From: Nostoc indistinguendum CM1-VF10
GTDB lineage: Bacteria > Cyanobacteriota > Cyanobacteriia > Cyanobacteriales > Nostocaceae
Assembly: GCA_019359215.1 (NCBI GenBank)
Contig: JAHHHS010000018.1
Coordinates: 34,491 to 98,490, forward strand
Reading direction: 5' to 3'
Length of the DNA stretch: 64,000 nucleotides
How positions within the stretch are numbered: position 1 is the first letter of the stretch; every line of letters starts with the position of its first letter. The position numbers were made by a program, and so were the translations under genes. Positions 1 to 8,862 of the stretch are shown here, in pieces. Under the pieces are notes generated by a model that worked only from the letters and a program-made list of their open reading frames with translations, was not told the DNA's origin and did not search any database.

Positions 1-179
1 GCTACCCAAGCTAAAAACTCATTCTGCGGCATTTTTTCAGCAAAATACTTTCGAGTTGCTTGTGCTAGGTTTGCGGTGTCAGAGTCACCTTTAATATCGC
101 CAGCCTCCCGTAGGAGTTCGAGACGCAATTGGATTAGCGCCTCTAAATCCTGCAAGTTGGCTTGTCGCAAGTTGAACAT
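1..179 (-). CDS. GNAT-family N-acetyltransferase (N-terminal part only)
   Basis: Reading frame that starts with ATG at 179 and runs off the left edge of the window without a stop. The visible 59 residues begin MFNLRQANLQDLEALIQLRL, the usual opening of GNAT acetyltransferases (first beta strand, then an R-x-A-x-x-x-D-L-E-A-L helix). The acetyl-CoA binding motif would lie outside the window, so substrate and activity cannot be judged. It lies 9 bases downstream of the topoisomerase gene stop on the same strand, so the two are probably co-transcribed. Family call by pattern recognition only. Confidence 0.7.
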   Translation of the reverse strand, partial: MFNLRQANLQDLEALIQLRLELLREAGDIKGDSDTANLAQATRKYFAEKMPQNEFLAWV

Positions 180-188
180 CACCCTAAT

Positions 189-2750
189 TTACGATCGCAC
201 TTCAGCGACGGTGATGATTTTTTCATCACGGTTGAGTTGGATGATACTTTCACCTTTGACATCTCTGCCCAATATTGGCACTGTTTCCACAGGTATCCGC
301 ACCACACGCTCTTTATTCGTCACTAAAGCTACCTCGCCAGATGCGTTGGCGTAGCCCGCCGTACCACTTCGTGGAAGCAAGCTACGCGTAGCGTCTCGTA
401 GAGAAGGCATCGCTATAACCATACCAGCTAAATTGTCAGTTTTGCTGGCAAATTTCAGTGCTTGCGTGCCTAAATCGCCGCGATTAGCTGCTCTTAGCTG
501 ACTCGCAGGCATTCGCTTGGCATATCCTTCTTGAGTAACTAGCAGTAGCTGGTCATCTTTACCGACAGTGACACAGCCAACCATTTGCTGATTTTTCAAT
601 AACCGAAATGCTTGTAAACCCATCGCTGTGCGTCCCATGATCGGTAATTGTTCATCATTGGCTGCAAAGCGCAACACTCGCCCACCGGAACTAGCTAAAA
701 TCAGATGCGCTCCTGGAGCGGTGAATTGGGTAAATGACAATTCATCATCGTCTTTGAGCTTCAAAATCGTGATTCCGCGCCGAGTCAAGTTAGTAAATTC
801 TCCCAGAGACAGCCGCTTAATTCGTCCCTGTTTTGTTAAAAGAATCATCTGCTGAGTTTCAAGATTTTCCGGCAGTAAAAAGCGGCTAACTACTGCTTCT
901 TGAGCACCTTGAGCAGTACTACTGAGCATAGTAATCAAAGGTTTCCCTCGTGGAGAACGCCCAGTAGTTAGGGGAATTTCTCCCACATTCACAGGATAGA
1001 CTTTACCGCTAGCGCTTAGTACTAACAAGTCTTTCTCTGTGTCAGTCAACACAGTTTGGATAATGAAGTCATTATCATGCAAACCATTTTCAACTTTTGA
1101 TTTTTTCCCAGATGGCTGGGTGCGGCGCACATAACCCCGTTGGGTAAACTCTAAAACCGCTTCCTCTGCCGGTTCAGAAGATTTAAATTCTTCTTCCTCT
1201 ACTCCTCTACTCCTTGTTCCTTTGTCCTCTTGTATTCTTGTGTCGCTGCCGTTAGGCGCTAACTTAGTACGCCGGGGATCGCTGTACTTGCGCTTGAGTG
1301 ATCGCAAATCTTTTTTCAGCACCTTCAATAATTCCCGGCGATCATTGAGTAATCGCTCTAATAAAGTAATTTGTTCACTTATCTGCTCAAATTCCTGCTG
1401 CAAATTTTGCTGTTCTAAACTAGTGAGGCGGCGCAACGGCATAGCCAAAATTGCATCTCCTTGTACCTCACTCAAATCTAGTTGGCTACAAAGGTTAATT
1501 TTTGCCGTACTCCCATCAGGAGCTTGCCGCAAAATTTCAATTACCCGATCCAAATTAGATAGTGCTTTGAGTAAACCTTCCACCAAATGCACACGACTTT
1601 GGGCTTTCCCCAACTCGTAATTGTAGCGACGGTTTAGCGTCTCTTCTCGGAAACTCAAAAACTCCTGCAACAGTTGACGCAAACTTAACTGGCGGGGTTG
1701 TCCATTGACTATTGCTAGGAGAATCGCCCCAAAAGTCATTTGCAAAGCAGTTTGGTGATATAAATGCTGGAGAACTTCTTGGGGATTAGTATCGCGTTTG
1801 AGTTCAATTACCACCCGCATCCCTTCGCGATCGCTCTCATCCCGGAGATCAGAAATTCCTTGCAAACGACCTTGATTTACTAAGTCCGCTACCTTCTCAA
1901 TCCAGGCAGCCTTATTTACTTGATATGGCAACTCTGTAATGATAATTGCCGTCCGTCGCTTGCTTCCCCTAGCGGCTGGAATTTCCTCCAGAGTCGCGAC
2001 TCCCCGCAGCAGAATCCCACCTTTACCTGTGGTGTATGCTTCTCGAATTCCAGTCTCACCAATTATTTCTCCACCAGTGGGAAAGTCTGGCCCTGGAATT
2101 AGCTCAAATAATTTTTCATCTGGCAAATCTGGGCTGTCGATCAAGGCAATTAACCCATCGACAACTTCCCCCAAGTTGTGGGGTGGTACATTCGTCGCCA
2201 TTCCCACAGCAATACCAGAACAGCCATTGAGCAACAGAAATGGCAACTGAGCAGGCAGCACCGTTGGCTCTTGCTGGGAATTATCGAAGTTCCCGACAAA
2301 TTCCACAGTTTCTTCGCCAATTTCTGTCAGCATTCCCTCATGGCTGATGGGTGCGAGGCGTGTTTCTGTGTAACGCATCGCTGCTGGCGGGTCATTATCG
2401 ACGCTGCCAAAGTTACCGTGTCCTGCTAGTAAAGGATAGCGGCTAGAAAAATCCTGTACTAGCCTCACTAAGGCATCGTAAACTGATTGGTCGCCGTGGG
2501 GATGGTATTTACCCAACACATCACCCACTACACGGGCACATTTTCGATAGGGTCTATCTGGTACTAAACCGAGTTCGTGCATGGCATATAGAATGCGGCG
2601 ATGCACTGGTTTTAAGCCATCACGCACGTCTGGTAGCGCTCGCCCGACAATCACGCTCATGGCATATTCTAGATAAGACCGTTGCATCTCGGTATGCAGG
2701 GCTGTTGTAATTACCTGTCCCGTTGAGAGAAGGTTTAACTGTTTTGCCAT
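189..2750 (-). CDS. Type IIA DNA topoisomerase subunit A, ParC/second GyrA type
   Basis: Breakage-reunion subunit of a type II topoisomerase, 853 residues. The winged-helix/tower region is intact: the active-site tyrosine is Y127 in AAMRYTET, preceded by the quinolone-region motif [20 protein letters not shown] near residues 82-101. The C-terminal part has the repeated beta-propeller blades of the family. The GyrA box (QRRGGKG type) expected after the first blade motif [11 protein letters not shown] is absent, which suggests a ParC-like decatenase or the second cyanobacterial GyrA paralogue rather than true gyrase; this is inference. Two unusual segments interrupt it: an acidic low-complexity stretch near residues 500-519, and about 22 residues near 781-802 encoded by a dispersed repeat. 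ATG start at 2750. Confidence 0.9.
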   Translation of the reverse strand: MAKQLNLLSTGQVITTALHTEMQRSYLEYAMSVIVGRALPDVRDGLKPVHRRILYAMHELGLVPDRPYRKCARVVGDVLGKYHPHGDQSVYDALVRLVQDFSSRYPLLAGHGNFGSVDNDPPAAMRYTETRLAPISHEGMLTEIGEETVEFVGNFDNSQQEPTVLPAQLPFLLLNGCSGIAVGMATNVPPHNLGEVVDGLIALIDSPDLPDEKLFELIPGPDFPTGGEIIGETGIREAYTTGKGGILLRGVATLEEIPAARGSKRRTAIIITELPYQVNKAAWIEKVADLVNQGRLQGISDLRDESDREGMRVVIELKRDTNPQEVLQHLYHQTALQMTFGAILLAIVNGQPRQLSLRQLLQEFLSFREETLNRRYNYELGKAQSRVHLVEGLLKALSNLDRVIEILRQAPDGSTAKINLCSQLDLSEVQGDAILAMPLRRLTSLEQQNLQQEFEQISEQITLLERLLNDRRELLKVLKKDLRSLKRKYSDPRRTKLAPNGSDTRIQEDKGTRSRGVEEEEFKSSEPAEEAVLEFTQRGYVRRTQPSGKKSKVENGLHDNDFIIQTVLTDTEKDLLVLSASGKVYPVNVGEIPLTTGRSPRGKPLITMLSSTAQGAQEAVVSRFLLPENLETQQMILLTKQGRIKRLSLGEFTNLTRRGITILKLKDDDELSFTQFTAPGAHLILASSGGRVLRFAANDEQLPIMGRTAMGLQAFRLLKNQQMVGCVTVGKDDQLLLVTQEGYAKRMPASQLRAANRGDLGTQALKFASKTDNLAGMVIAMPSLRDATRSLLPRSGTAGYANASGEVALVTNKERVVRIPVETVPILGRDVKGESIIQLNRDEKIITVAEVRS
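344..411. repeat. Dispersed palindromic repeat captured inside the topoisomerase CDS
   Basis: The segment contains GCGTAGCGTCTCGTAGAGAA and GCGTTGGCGTAGCCCGCC. The same words, in variant form, occur in intergenic DNA at about 11518-11560, 27410-27436, 38630-38651, 48748-48783, 56530-56570 and 62845-62880. Here it is read in frame on the minus strand as part of the C-terminal propeller (around residues 781-802). Confidence 0.75.
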
Positions 2751-3072
2751 GAGTTTTTTCCCTGAAATTTAACTACACAAAAGCCGTCGGAACTCAATAT
2801 TGCAGCAACCACAGCATAACGGATGAAATGGGATTCCTAACAAAATATTGATAGTCATAAAAGAAAAAGCAGTAGTATCATCCTTGATGACAGGATGTAC
2901 ATTGACTATTAAAAAGGAAACAGATAGCAGGTAGCTGTTTTAATCGAATGATATGCTGCACACTTAATTTGTATAGACTCCATAGCCAGGATACTTGCCA
3001 TGACTGCATTTTCTCATTTTTAATTTTGAATTGCCTAATCCCCTTACCTCTACCTCTATAACTAAAATTCTC
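2751..3072. other. Intergenic region between divergent topoisomerase and response regulator genes
   Basis: AT-rich stretch of 322 bases between two divergently transcribed genes, so it must hold both promoters. No clear repeat, hairpin or short gene was seen. Confidence 0.5.
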
Positions 3073-3477
3073 ATGAAAACTGTTTTAATTGTCGAAGACG
3101 ATCTAATTAATGCTCGCGTTTTTTCCAAGATTTTGTCCAAACGTGGCGGCTTGGGAGTGAAACACACTGAAAATGTCGAAGAAGTAATAAAAATTGCCCA
3201 ATCAGGAGAAGCCGACCTGATTTTGATGGATGTTTCTTTGTCTAGAAGTGTTTACCAAGGTAAGTCTGTTGATGGAATCAAAATTACACAAATGTTAAAA
3301 TCTGACCCAAAAACAGCAAACTTACCTGTTATTTTGGTGACAGCACATGCTATGGAAGGCGATCGCGAAAACTTTCTCAAACAAAGCGGTGCTGATGGCT
3401 ACATTTCTAAGCCAGTTGTTGACCATCAGCAGTTTGTTGACCAAATCATCGCACTTCTACCCACAGACGACTGTTGA
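3073..3477 (+). CDS. Single-domain (CheY/DivK-like) response regulator
   Basis: 134-residue stand-alone receiver domain. The acidic pocket is E8-D9-D10 in VLIVEDD, the phosphoryl acceptor is D53 in LILMDVSL, and the conserved switch residues T90 and K113 (VTAHA, ISKPV) are present. There is no output domain, so it should act by protein-protein contact in a phosphorelay. The open frame extends 42 bases further up, but the ATG at 3073 gives the canonical receiver start. No histidine kinase gene is adjacent, so its partner is unknown. The segment SRSVYQGKSVDG after the acceptor is slightly longer than in minimal CheY; DivK-like proteins show a similar insertion. Confidence 0.9.
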   Translation: MKTVLIVEDDLINARVFSKILSKRGGLGVKHTENVEEVIKIAQSGEADLILMDVSLSRSVYQGKSVDGIKITQMLKSDPKTANLPVILVTAHAMEGDRENFLKQSGADGYISKPVVDHQQFVDQIIALLPTDDC

Positions 3478-3626
3478 GAATTGACGACTTATCTCAGGAA
3501 TACTCGTCCGCAAACGTTTTTGGGCGACTAGCTCCTGTTTTTATTTAGTATAGATGTACTACGAAAAGGTACTGTTAGGCAAGTGGTAATAGGAAAGTTA
3601 TGAGTTATGAGTCGAAATATTTACTT

Positions 3627-3660
3627 TTAACTCTTAACTCCTAACTCCTAACTCCTATAT
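3627..3660. repeat. Short tandem heptanucleotide repeat (CTAACTC)n
   Basis: About four and a half imperfect copies of the heptamer CTAACTC lie directly after the TPR gene stop. Similar heptamers occur near 41526-41560 and 43118-43170. Heptameric tandem repeats of this kind are typical of Nostoc/Anabaena intergenic DNA. Confidence 0.85.
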
Positions 3661-4547
3661 TATTGGGTAGGTTGTTGTTCAGGGGCTGATGATGAATTTT
3701 CTCGTTGCTGTAAGGCTGCTTGAATACGGGGTAATTCTAGGAATTTTTTCGTATCAGACAGTAGCCGATCGCCCCAGAGATTTTCTTTGAGGAAATCCAA
3801 ATTAGCATAGCGCGAATCGATGCGGAGTGCGGCTTCTCCGAAGGTTAGTCCTTGTTGGCGCTCGCCTTTAGTATACAGTGCCACTGCCAAAGCTAATAAA
3901 GGTTCTGCGGCTTGCTTATCAAGGGTTACAGCAGATTGCCACCGCTTAATCGCTTCGGGGATATTACCCTGTTCGTAGTTGATTAAGCCAATATTGTTGA
4001 TGGCTGGCCAGAATTTCTTATCTTGAGAGACTGCTGTGTTGTACTGCGTAATTGCATCCGGCAATCGACCCAGCAGAAAGTAAGCATTACCCAAATTAAA
4101 CAACCCCTCTGGATCGTTGGGTTTTAACTTCAAACCATCTTGGTAATTGACAACAGCTGCTTGGTAATTTTTTTGCTGAAAATTAGCGGAACCCATAGCA
4201 AACAAAATATCACCATTTTTGGGGTTGATAGATTGCGCTTTTTTCAGGCTAGCGATCGCCGCGTCAAACTCTTTAGTTTGCAGTTGCAATCCACCTAAGA
4301 GCAACCACACCTTATCATTCTTCGGAGCCAGTTGACTAGCCAGCCGCGCTCGTGGCAAAGCTAATTCAACCTGTTGAAACTGAGCTAGTTGAGCCGCCTC
4401 TTGTGCCAAGCTCAACCCCTGCTTCTCTAACTTTGTTGCATCTAATTGCAGTGTATGGGGTATTAATGCCTGCGCGTTAGCGGCTTTTGGCATACTCCAC
4501 AAACTACAGGCCATTAGAAAAGAAATCAAACGAACATATTTAGGCAC
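3660..4547 (-). CDS. Exported tetratricopeptide (TPR) repeat protein
   Basis: 295 residues with a GTG start and an N-terminal signal peptide (hydrophobic ISFLMACSLW, probable cleavage after AANA near residue 25). From about residue 60 to 250 there are at least five TPR units with the G-x-x-x-x-x-x-x-x-Y-x-x-A-x-x-x-Y pattern, for example around GNAYFLLGRLPDAITQYNTA. TPR proteins are scaffolds; an exported one would work in the periplasm or thylakoid lumen or at the outer membrane. The C-terminus is a short Q/P/S-rich tail. Monocistronic in appearance; specific function not recognised. Confidence 0.85.
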   Translation of the reverse strand: MPKYVRLISFLMACSLWSMPKAANAQALIPHTLQLDATKLEKQGLSLAQEAAQLAQFQQVELALPRARLASQLAPKNDKVWLLLGGLQLQTKEFDAAIASLKKAQSINPKNGDILFAMGSANFQQKNYQAAVVNYQDGLKLKPNDPEGLFNLGNAYFLLGRLPDAITQYNTAVSQDKKFWPAINNIGLINYEQGNIPEAIKRWQSAVTLDKQAAEPLLALAVALYTKGERQQGLTFGEAALRIDSRYANLDFLKENLWGDRLLSDTKKFLELPRIQAALQQRENSSSAPEQQPTQ

Positions 4548-5066
4548 ACTACCGCCTTTAAGCCACTAATCAAAGAATCTTTCAGCTAGCTTAAACGATC
4601 TCCGCTATTGACGGCAGTAAAATCTTACAAACAAAGGCAGGAGGCAGGAAGAAAGAAGTATTAACAGAAACCTTAATTCCCCTTGTCCTCTCAGTCACCA
4701 TTAAAAGATGACTTTGGTCATACATCAGTCTGGAATTACTAGTGACTTTGGTCATACATAGGCTGGGACTTTTTGATCAATAATTATAATGTATGAATTT
4801 ATACGATGAGGTAAATATTATCAAAACAAAAGCAACTGTCTAAAATTGCTGAATCCAAACCTCAGCAGAATAGAACTTTAATGCTAATAAGGAGTTAATT
4901 CCGTGTTGAAACCAAACCGTGTATTTCAGACTTCCTAGTGGATTGATACTGCAAATAAACCTTTAAAACACTAAAAATTCAAAATAATTGTCAGTATAGG
5001 GCTACCAGGCTATAGTTTTAGCCGTGAAAAATTAGCTTGGTAACATTCTTTTTAAATAAAATAGAT
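4548..5066. other. Upstream region of the efflux operon
   Basis: 519 bases between the divergent TPR and efflux-adaptor genes. It carries two identical 17-base boxes (listed separately) at 4709-4725 and 4743-4759, followed by about 300 AT-rich bases. No short gene was recognised. Confidence 0.6.
4709..4759. promoter_or_regulatory. Two direct 17-bp boxes with internal dyads, possible operator
   Basis: TGACTTTGGTCATACAT occurs at 4709-4725 and again, identically, at 4743-4759, a 34-base period. Each copy contains the dyad TGAC-N4-GTCA, the layout of a dimeric regulator site. It lies about 310 bases upstream of the efflux adaptor start and about 160 bases upstream of the divergent TPR gene. Regulatory role is inferred from arrangement only. 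Confidence 0.45.
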
Positions 5067-6650
5067 ATGAAAATTGATACATCCAAGACCGTAGATTCAT
5101 CAGTTTTGGTTCCAGAGGTAAAGAAAAAAAAGAGCAGACGTAATTGGCTGTCTTGGTTAATTGCTTTTTGTCTCTTGGGTGGAATTGGCTATGCAGTTTA
5201 CTATCAAGTAGCTGTTGTTTCCCGGCAAGAAGCCAGCCGTCGAGTGTTGACAAGACCTGTACAAAGACAGAGTTTAACAATCACAGTTTCAGCGAACGGA
5301 ACAGTCAAGCCTGAGCGGTCAATTAACCTCAGCCCTAAAAATTCAGGCATCTTGAAAACACTGCTAGCCAAGGAAGGGGATATTGTCAAACAAGGACAGA
5401 TTGTCGCTTATATGGATGATTCCAACCTGCGGGGGCAACTCACCTCTGCTCAAGGACAATTGGCACAAGCCGAGGCGAATTTGCAAAAAGCGATCGCAGG
5501 TAATCGCCCTCAAGATATTGCTCAAGCACAAGGAGCGTTAGACGAAGCCCAGGCGAATTTGCAAAAGGTACAAGCAGGCAATCGCTCTCAAGAGATTGCC
5601 CAAGCACAGGCACGCTTGCAAAGCGCTCAAGCTGCCCTTCGCCAAGCAGAAGATGATTTTGTTCGTAATCAACAACTTTACAATGCAGGCGGTATTTCCC
5701 TTCAGACTTTTAACCAAATCCGTGCCACTCGTGACAGCGCCCAAGCTAGTGTAAATGAAGCACAGCAAGCACTGGGGTTGCAAAAAGCTGGGTCACGTCC
5801 AGAAGACATCGAACAAGCACAAGCTGTCGTGAAGCAGAGACAACAAGCTTTGGCACTTGTGAAAGCCGGAACGCGCCAAGAAGATATTGACGCAGCCCGC
5901 GCCCAGGTAACATCTGCTCGTGGTTCGCTGCAAAACATCCAAGCCCAAATCAATGACACGGTAATTCGCGCCCCTTTTAATGGGGTGGTGACAAAGAAGT
6001 TTGCTGATCCCGGCGCTTTTGTGACACCCACAACTGCTAGTAGTGAAGTAGCTTCCTCTTCTTCTTCTTCAATCTTGTCTCTAGCTTCAACAAATGAAGT
6101 TGTCGCAAGTTTAGCGGAAACAAATATTTCCAAAATCCGCCTTGGTCAAAAAGTCTCAATTCAAGCAGATGCCTACCCAGGAAAAACCTTTGAAGGTAAA
6201 GTTAGTCAAATTGCTGCCCAAGCAATAGTAGAGCAAAATGTTACCAGTTTTGAAGTGAGAGTATCACTTTCAGATCCTCAAAGGCTACTGCGATCTGGAA
6301 TGAATGTAGAAGTAGATTTTCAAGTCGGTCAAGTTGAAAATGTTCTAGTAGTGCCAACTGCCTCAGTAGTGCGCCAAGACAATGCCACAGGTGTGTTTGT
6401 GGCTGGAGCAAGTAATAAACCTGTGTTTACTCGCATCGAGACTGGCGTTACCGTAAATAACTTCACCGAAGTTAAGTCTGGATTGACAGGAAACGAGAGA
6501 GTATTACTGAGTTTTCCACCAGGATCACGTCCGCAATCAACACCACGAGGAGGAGTTTTTCCTGGTTTAGGAGGAGGAGGAAGAGGAACTGGCGGCGGCG
6601 GAAGAGGAACTGGTGGTGGCGGAAATCGTTCAGGCGGTGGTTCCCCTTAA
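5067..6650 (+). CDS. HlyD/MacA-family periplasmic adaptor of a tripartite efflux system
   Basis: 527 residues from the ATG at 5067. A single N-terminal membrane anchor (WLSWLIAFCLLGGIGYAVYY) is followed by a biotinyl-lipoyl half-motif, a long coiled-coil hairpin, the second lipoyl half (ANDTVIRAPFNGVV region), a beta-barrel and a membrane-proximal domain. The hairpin contains four related units of the form A-G-x-R-x-x-D/E-I-x-x-A-Q. The C-terminus ends in an unusual tail of about 40 residues very rich in glycine, with repeated GGGGRGT. It is first in an operon with permease, ATPase and TolC-like genes, so it should bridge the inner membrane pump to the outer membrane channel. Substrate unknown. 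Confidence 0.92.
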   Translation: MKIDTSKTVDSSVLVPEVKKKKSRRNWLSWLIAFCLLGGIGYAVYYQVAVVSRQEASRRVLTRPVQRQSLTITVSANGTVKPERSINLSPKNSGILKTLLAKEGDIVKQGQIVAYMDDSNLRGQLTSAQGQLAQAEANLQKAIAGNRPQDIAQAQGALDEAQANLQKVQAGNRSQEIAQAQARLQSAQAALRQAEDDFVRNQQLYNAGGISLQTFNQIRATRDSAQASVNEAQQALGLQKAGSRPEDIEQAQAVVKQRQQALALVKAGTRQEDIDAARAQVTSARGSLQNIQAQINDTVIRAPFNGVVTKKFADPGAFVTPTTASSEVASSSSSSILSLASTNEVVASLAETNISKIRLGQKVSIQADAYPGKTFEGKVSQIAAQAIVEQNVTSFEVRVSLSDPQRLLRSGMNVEVDFQVGQVENVLVVPTASVVRQDNATGVFVAGASNKPVFTRIETGVTVNNFTEVKSGLTGNERVLLSFPPGSRPQSTPRGGVFPGLGGGGRGTGGGGRGTGGGGNRSGGGSP

Positions 6651-6678
6651 GGAAGAAATGAGTTTTAAATGAAACCTT

Positions 6679-7959
6679 ATGTTTAAGATATTTAAGGGCT
6701 TTTATAAAGCTAAGAAGACCCGCACAGTACCGTTGCTGGAAATCTTGACAATGGCGGCAGAGACTCTGTGGAGTAACAAATTACGCACAGGTTTAACTAT
6801 GTTGGGCGTGATTATTGGAATTTCCTCAGTTATTGCCATTACTTCTGTCGGTCAGGGAGTGCAAAAGGGGGTTGAGCAACAGATACAAGCGTTGGGTACA
6901 GATGTGATCCAAATCTTGGCGGGTGCTGCAAGAAGCGGGAATGTCAGACAAGGAGTGGGTTCTAGCAGCACCTTGACCTGGGAAGATGCAAAGGCGATCG
7001 CTACACAAGCACCATCAGCACAGATGGTTTCTGCTTATCTCCAACGGACTGCCCAGGTTGTATATGCAGGACAGAATACCTCAACAACCATTTATGGCAC
7101 AGATTTGAACTACCCAGAAGTGAGAAATACCCACCCTCAGCAAGGGAGGTATTTTACTCAGGAAGAATTAGATACTGCCGCACAGATGGCCATTCTTGGC
7201 CCTACAGTCCAAAGCACACTCTTCGGACAAGGTGTAAATCCTATCGGTGAGAGAATTCGTATTCAGGGAGAAGCTTACGAAGTGATTGGGGTGATGGAAC
7301 CTAAAGGTTCTCAGGGACCGATGGATCGAGATGACCAGATTTTCATTCCTCTAACTAGTATGTCCAAAAGGCTAGTTGGTAACAATGCCCTGGTAGGCGT
7401 TTCTGTAAATGGAATTTTAGTCAAAGGTGCTAATCAGGAGGGGTTAGAAGCCGCTCAGTTTCAAGTCACCAATCTCTTACGGCTACGTCACAACATTTAT
7501 CCGCCACAAGCTGATGATTTTCGGCTGACCAATCAAGCCGATATTATTAGTACCTTCACTAATGTTGTGGGTTTATTTACAGTTATGGTAGTAGCGATCG
7601 CTGGCATTTCGTTAGTGGTTGGCGGAATTGGTATTGCCAACATTATGCTGGTTTCCGTGGTCGAGCGGACGCGAGAAATCGGGATTCGCAAAGCCGTAGG
7701 AGCCACCAATTCTGCAATACTGAATCAATTTTTAGCTGAAGCGATCGTGATTTCCATTGCTGGTGGAGGTATTGGGATGGCGACTGGCGTTTTATTAGCC
7801 TTTATAGCTGCAAACATTTTCAAATTTCCCTTTGTCATTTCTTTCTTGTCGATCATTGCTGGCTTTGGACTCTCGTTAACCGTTGGCTTAATCGCTGGGG
7901 TGATTCCAGCACGGAATGCCGCCAAATTAGATCCAATCACCGCTTTGAGAAGCGACTAG
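6679..7959 (+). CDS. MacB/FtsX-type ABC transporter permease
   Basis: 426 residues. The N-terminal motif ETLWSNKLRTGLTMLGVIIG is the first membrane segment of MacB-type permeases. A periplasmic MacB-PCD domain (about residues 60-270) and three C-terminal helices (about 290-425) containing VVERTREIGIRKAVGAT complete the family architecture. Here permease and ATPase are separate polypeptides, unlike Escherichia coli MacB. It starts 28 bases after the adaptor gene. The stop codon overlaps the first bases of a miniature inverted-repeat element, so its exact C-terminus may have been set by that insertion. The order adaptor-permease-ATPase resembles DevBCA, but the permease is of the MacB type. Confidence 0.93.
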   Translation: MFKIFKGFYKAKKTRTVPLLEILTMAAETLWSNKLRTGLTMLGVIIGISSVIAITSVGQGVQKGVEQQIQALGTDVIQILAGAARSGNVRQGVGSSSTLTWEDAKAIATQAPSAQMVSAYLQRTAQVVYAGQNTSTTIYGTDLNYPEVRNTHPQQGRYFTQEELDTAAQMAILGPTVQSTLFGQGVNPIGERIRIQGEAYEVIGVMEPKGSQGPMDRDDQIFIPLTSMSKRLVGNNALVGVSVNGILVKGANQEGLEAAQFQVTNLLRLRHNIYPPQADDFRLTNQADIISTFTNVVGLFTVMVVAIAGISLVVGGIGIANIMLVSVVERTREIGIRKAVGATNSAILNQFLAEAIVISIAGGGIGMATGVLLAFIAANIFKFPFVISFLSIIAGFGLSLTVGLIAGVIPARNAAKLDPITALRSD

Positions 7960-8059
7960 TAGCGCAAGGCGGAAATCAAAAGTTAAAAGTCAAAAGTGTT
8001 ATGGAATAAACTCTTTAGAGATTTTAAATGGTTGCTCTATTTACGTCGTGGTGTACTAG
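7956..8059. mobile_element. MITE copy A (about 104 bp) inside the efflux operon
   Basis: It begins CTAGTAGCGCAAGGC and ends GTGTACTAG, so the ends are imperfect inverted repeats. The interior (TTATGGAATAAA, AGAGATTTTAAATGGTTGCT, CTATTTACG) is nearly identical to the reverse complement of 14244-14330, apart from short indels. It fills almost all of the gap between the permease stop and the ATPase start, leaving 15 bases. No transposase gene; would need a full-length element in trans. Confidence 0.8.
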
Positions 8060-8074
8060 ATATTCGTAATTTAT

Positions 8075-8746
8075 ATGACAACGATGATTTGGATGGAATC
8101 TATTACTAAAACCTATTACTTGGGAGAGGTTAGTGTTCCAATCCTTAAGGGAATTGAACTTTCCATCGAGGAAGGGGAATATGTGTCGATTATGGGTGCG
8201 TCAGGTTCGGGTAAATCCACGCTCATGAATATTTTGGGATGTCTGGATCGTCCTACAACTGGAGACTATATTTTTGAAGGCAGAAACCTGACAACTTTTG
8301 ATGATGATGAATTAGCCTATATCCGCAACCAAAGAATAGGCTTTGTTTTCCAACAATTTAACCTATTGGCACGGGCAACAGCGCTGGAAAACGTTATGTT
8401 GCCAATGGTTTACGCTAACTTACCGAAACCAAAACGCCGTGAAAGGGCATTAGAAGCTCTGGAAAAAGTAGGGCTAGAGGCACGCATATCTAACCGTCCT
8501 AGTCAACTCTCTGGGGGACAACAACAACGAGTAGCGATCGCTCGTGCTTTGGTCAACCGACCTGCATTAGTTTTAGCAGATGAGCCAACAGGAGCTTTAG
8601 ATACTGAAACTTCCCATGAGGTGATGAGTTTGCTGACAGAACTCAATGACCAGGGTATCACAATTGTGATTGTCACTCATGAGCCAGATATCGCTGCTCA
8701 AACCAAAAGGATTATTCGAGTTCAGGATGGTTTGATTGTCGGCTAA
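8075..8746 (+). CDS. ABC transporter ATP-binding protein (LolD/MacB type)
   Basis: 223 residues. Walker A is GASGSGKST near residues 42-50, the Q-loop is in FVFQQFNLL, the signature is [15 protein letters not shown], and Walker B is [12 protein letters not shown], followed by the H-loop VTHEPD. These are canonical for the lipoprotein/macrolide exporter class. An alternative start nine bases downstream (MIWMES) is possible. It should energise the permease encoded just upstream; a MITE separates the two genes. Confidence 0.94.
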   Translation: MTTMIWMESITKTYYLGEVSVPILKGIELSIEEGEYVSIMGASGSGKSTLMNILGCLDRPTTGDYIFEGRNLTTFDDDELAYIRNQRIGFVFQQFNLLARATALENVMLPMVYANLPKPKRRERALEALEKVGLEARISNRPSQLSGGQQQRVAIARALVNRPALVLADEPTGALDTETSHEVMSLLTELNDQGITIVIVTHEPDIAAQTKRIIRVQDGLIVG

Positions 8747-8862
8747 TTTGTTAATATCAACCTTTAGAGGGAGAATTTAAGACTTAAATCTCTGTAGTCA
8801 ATCAGGATGAAAACTTTTGATTGTATCCTCAAAGAAACCTAATTAATGACTACATCTAGATT

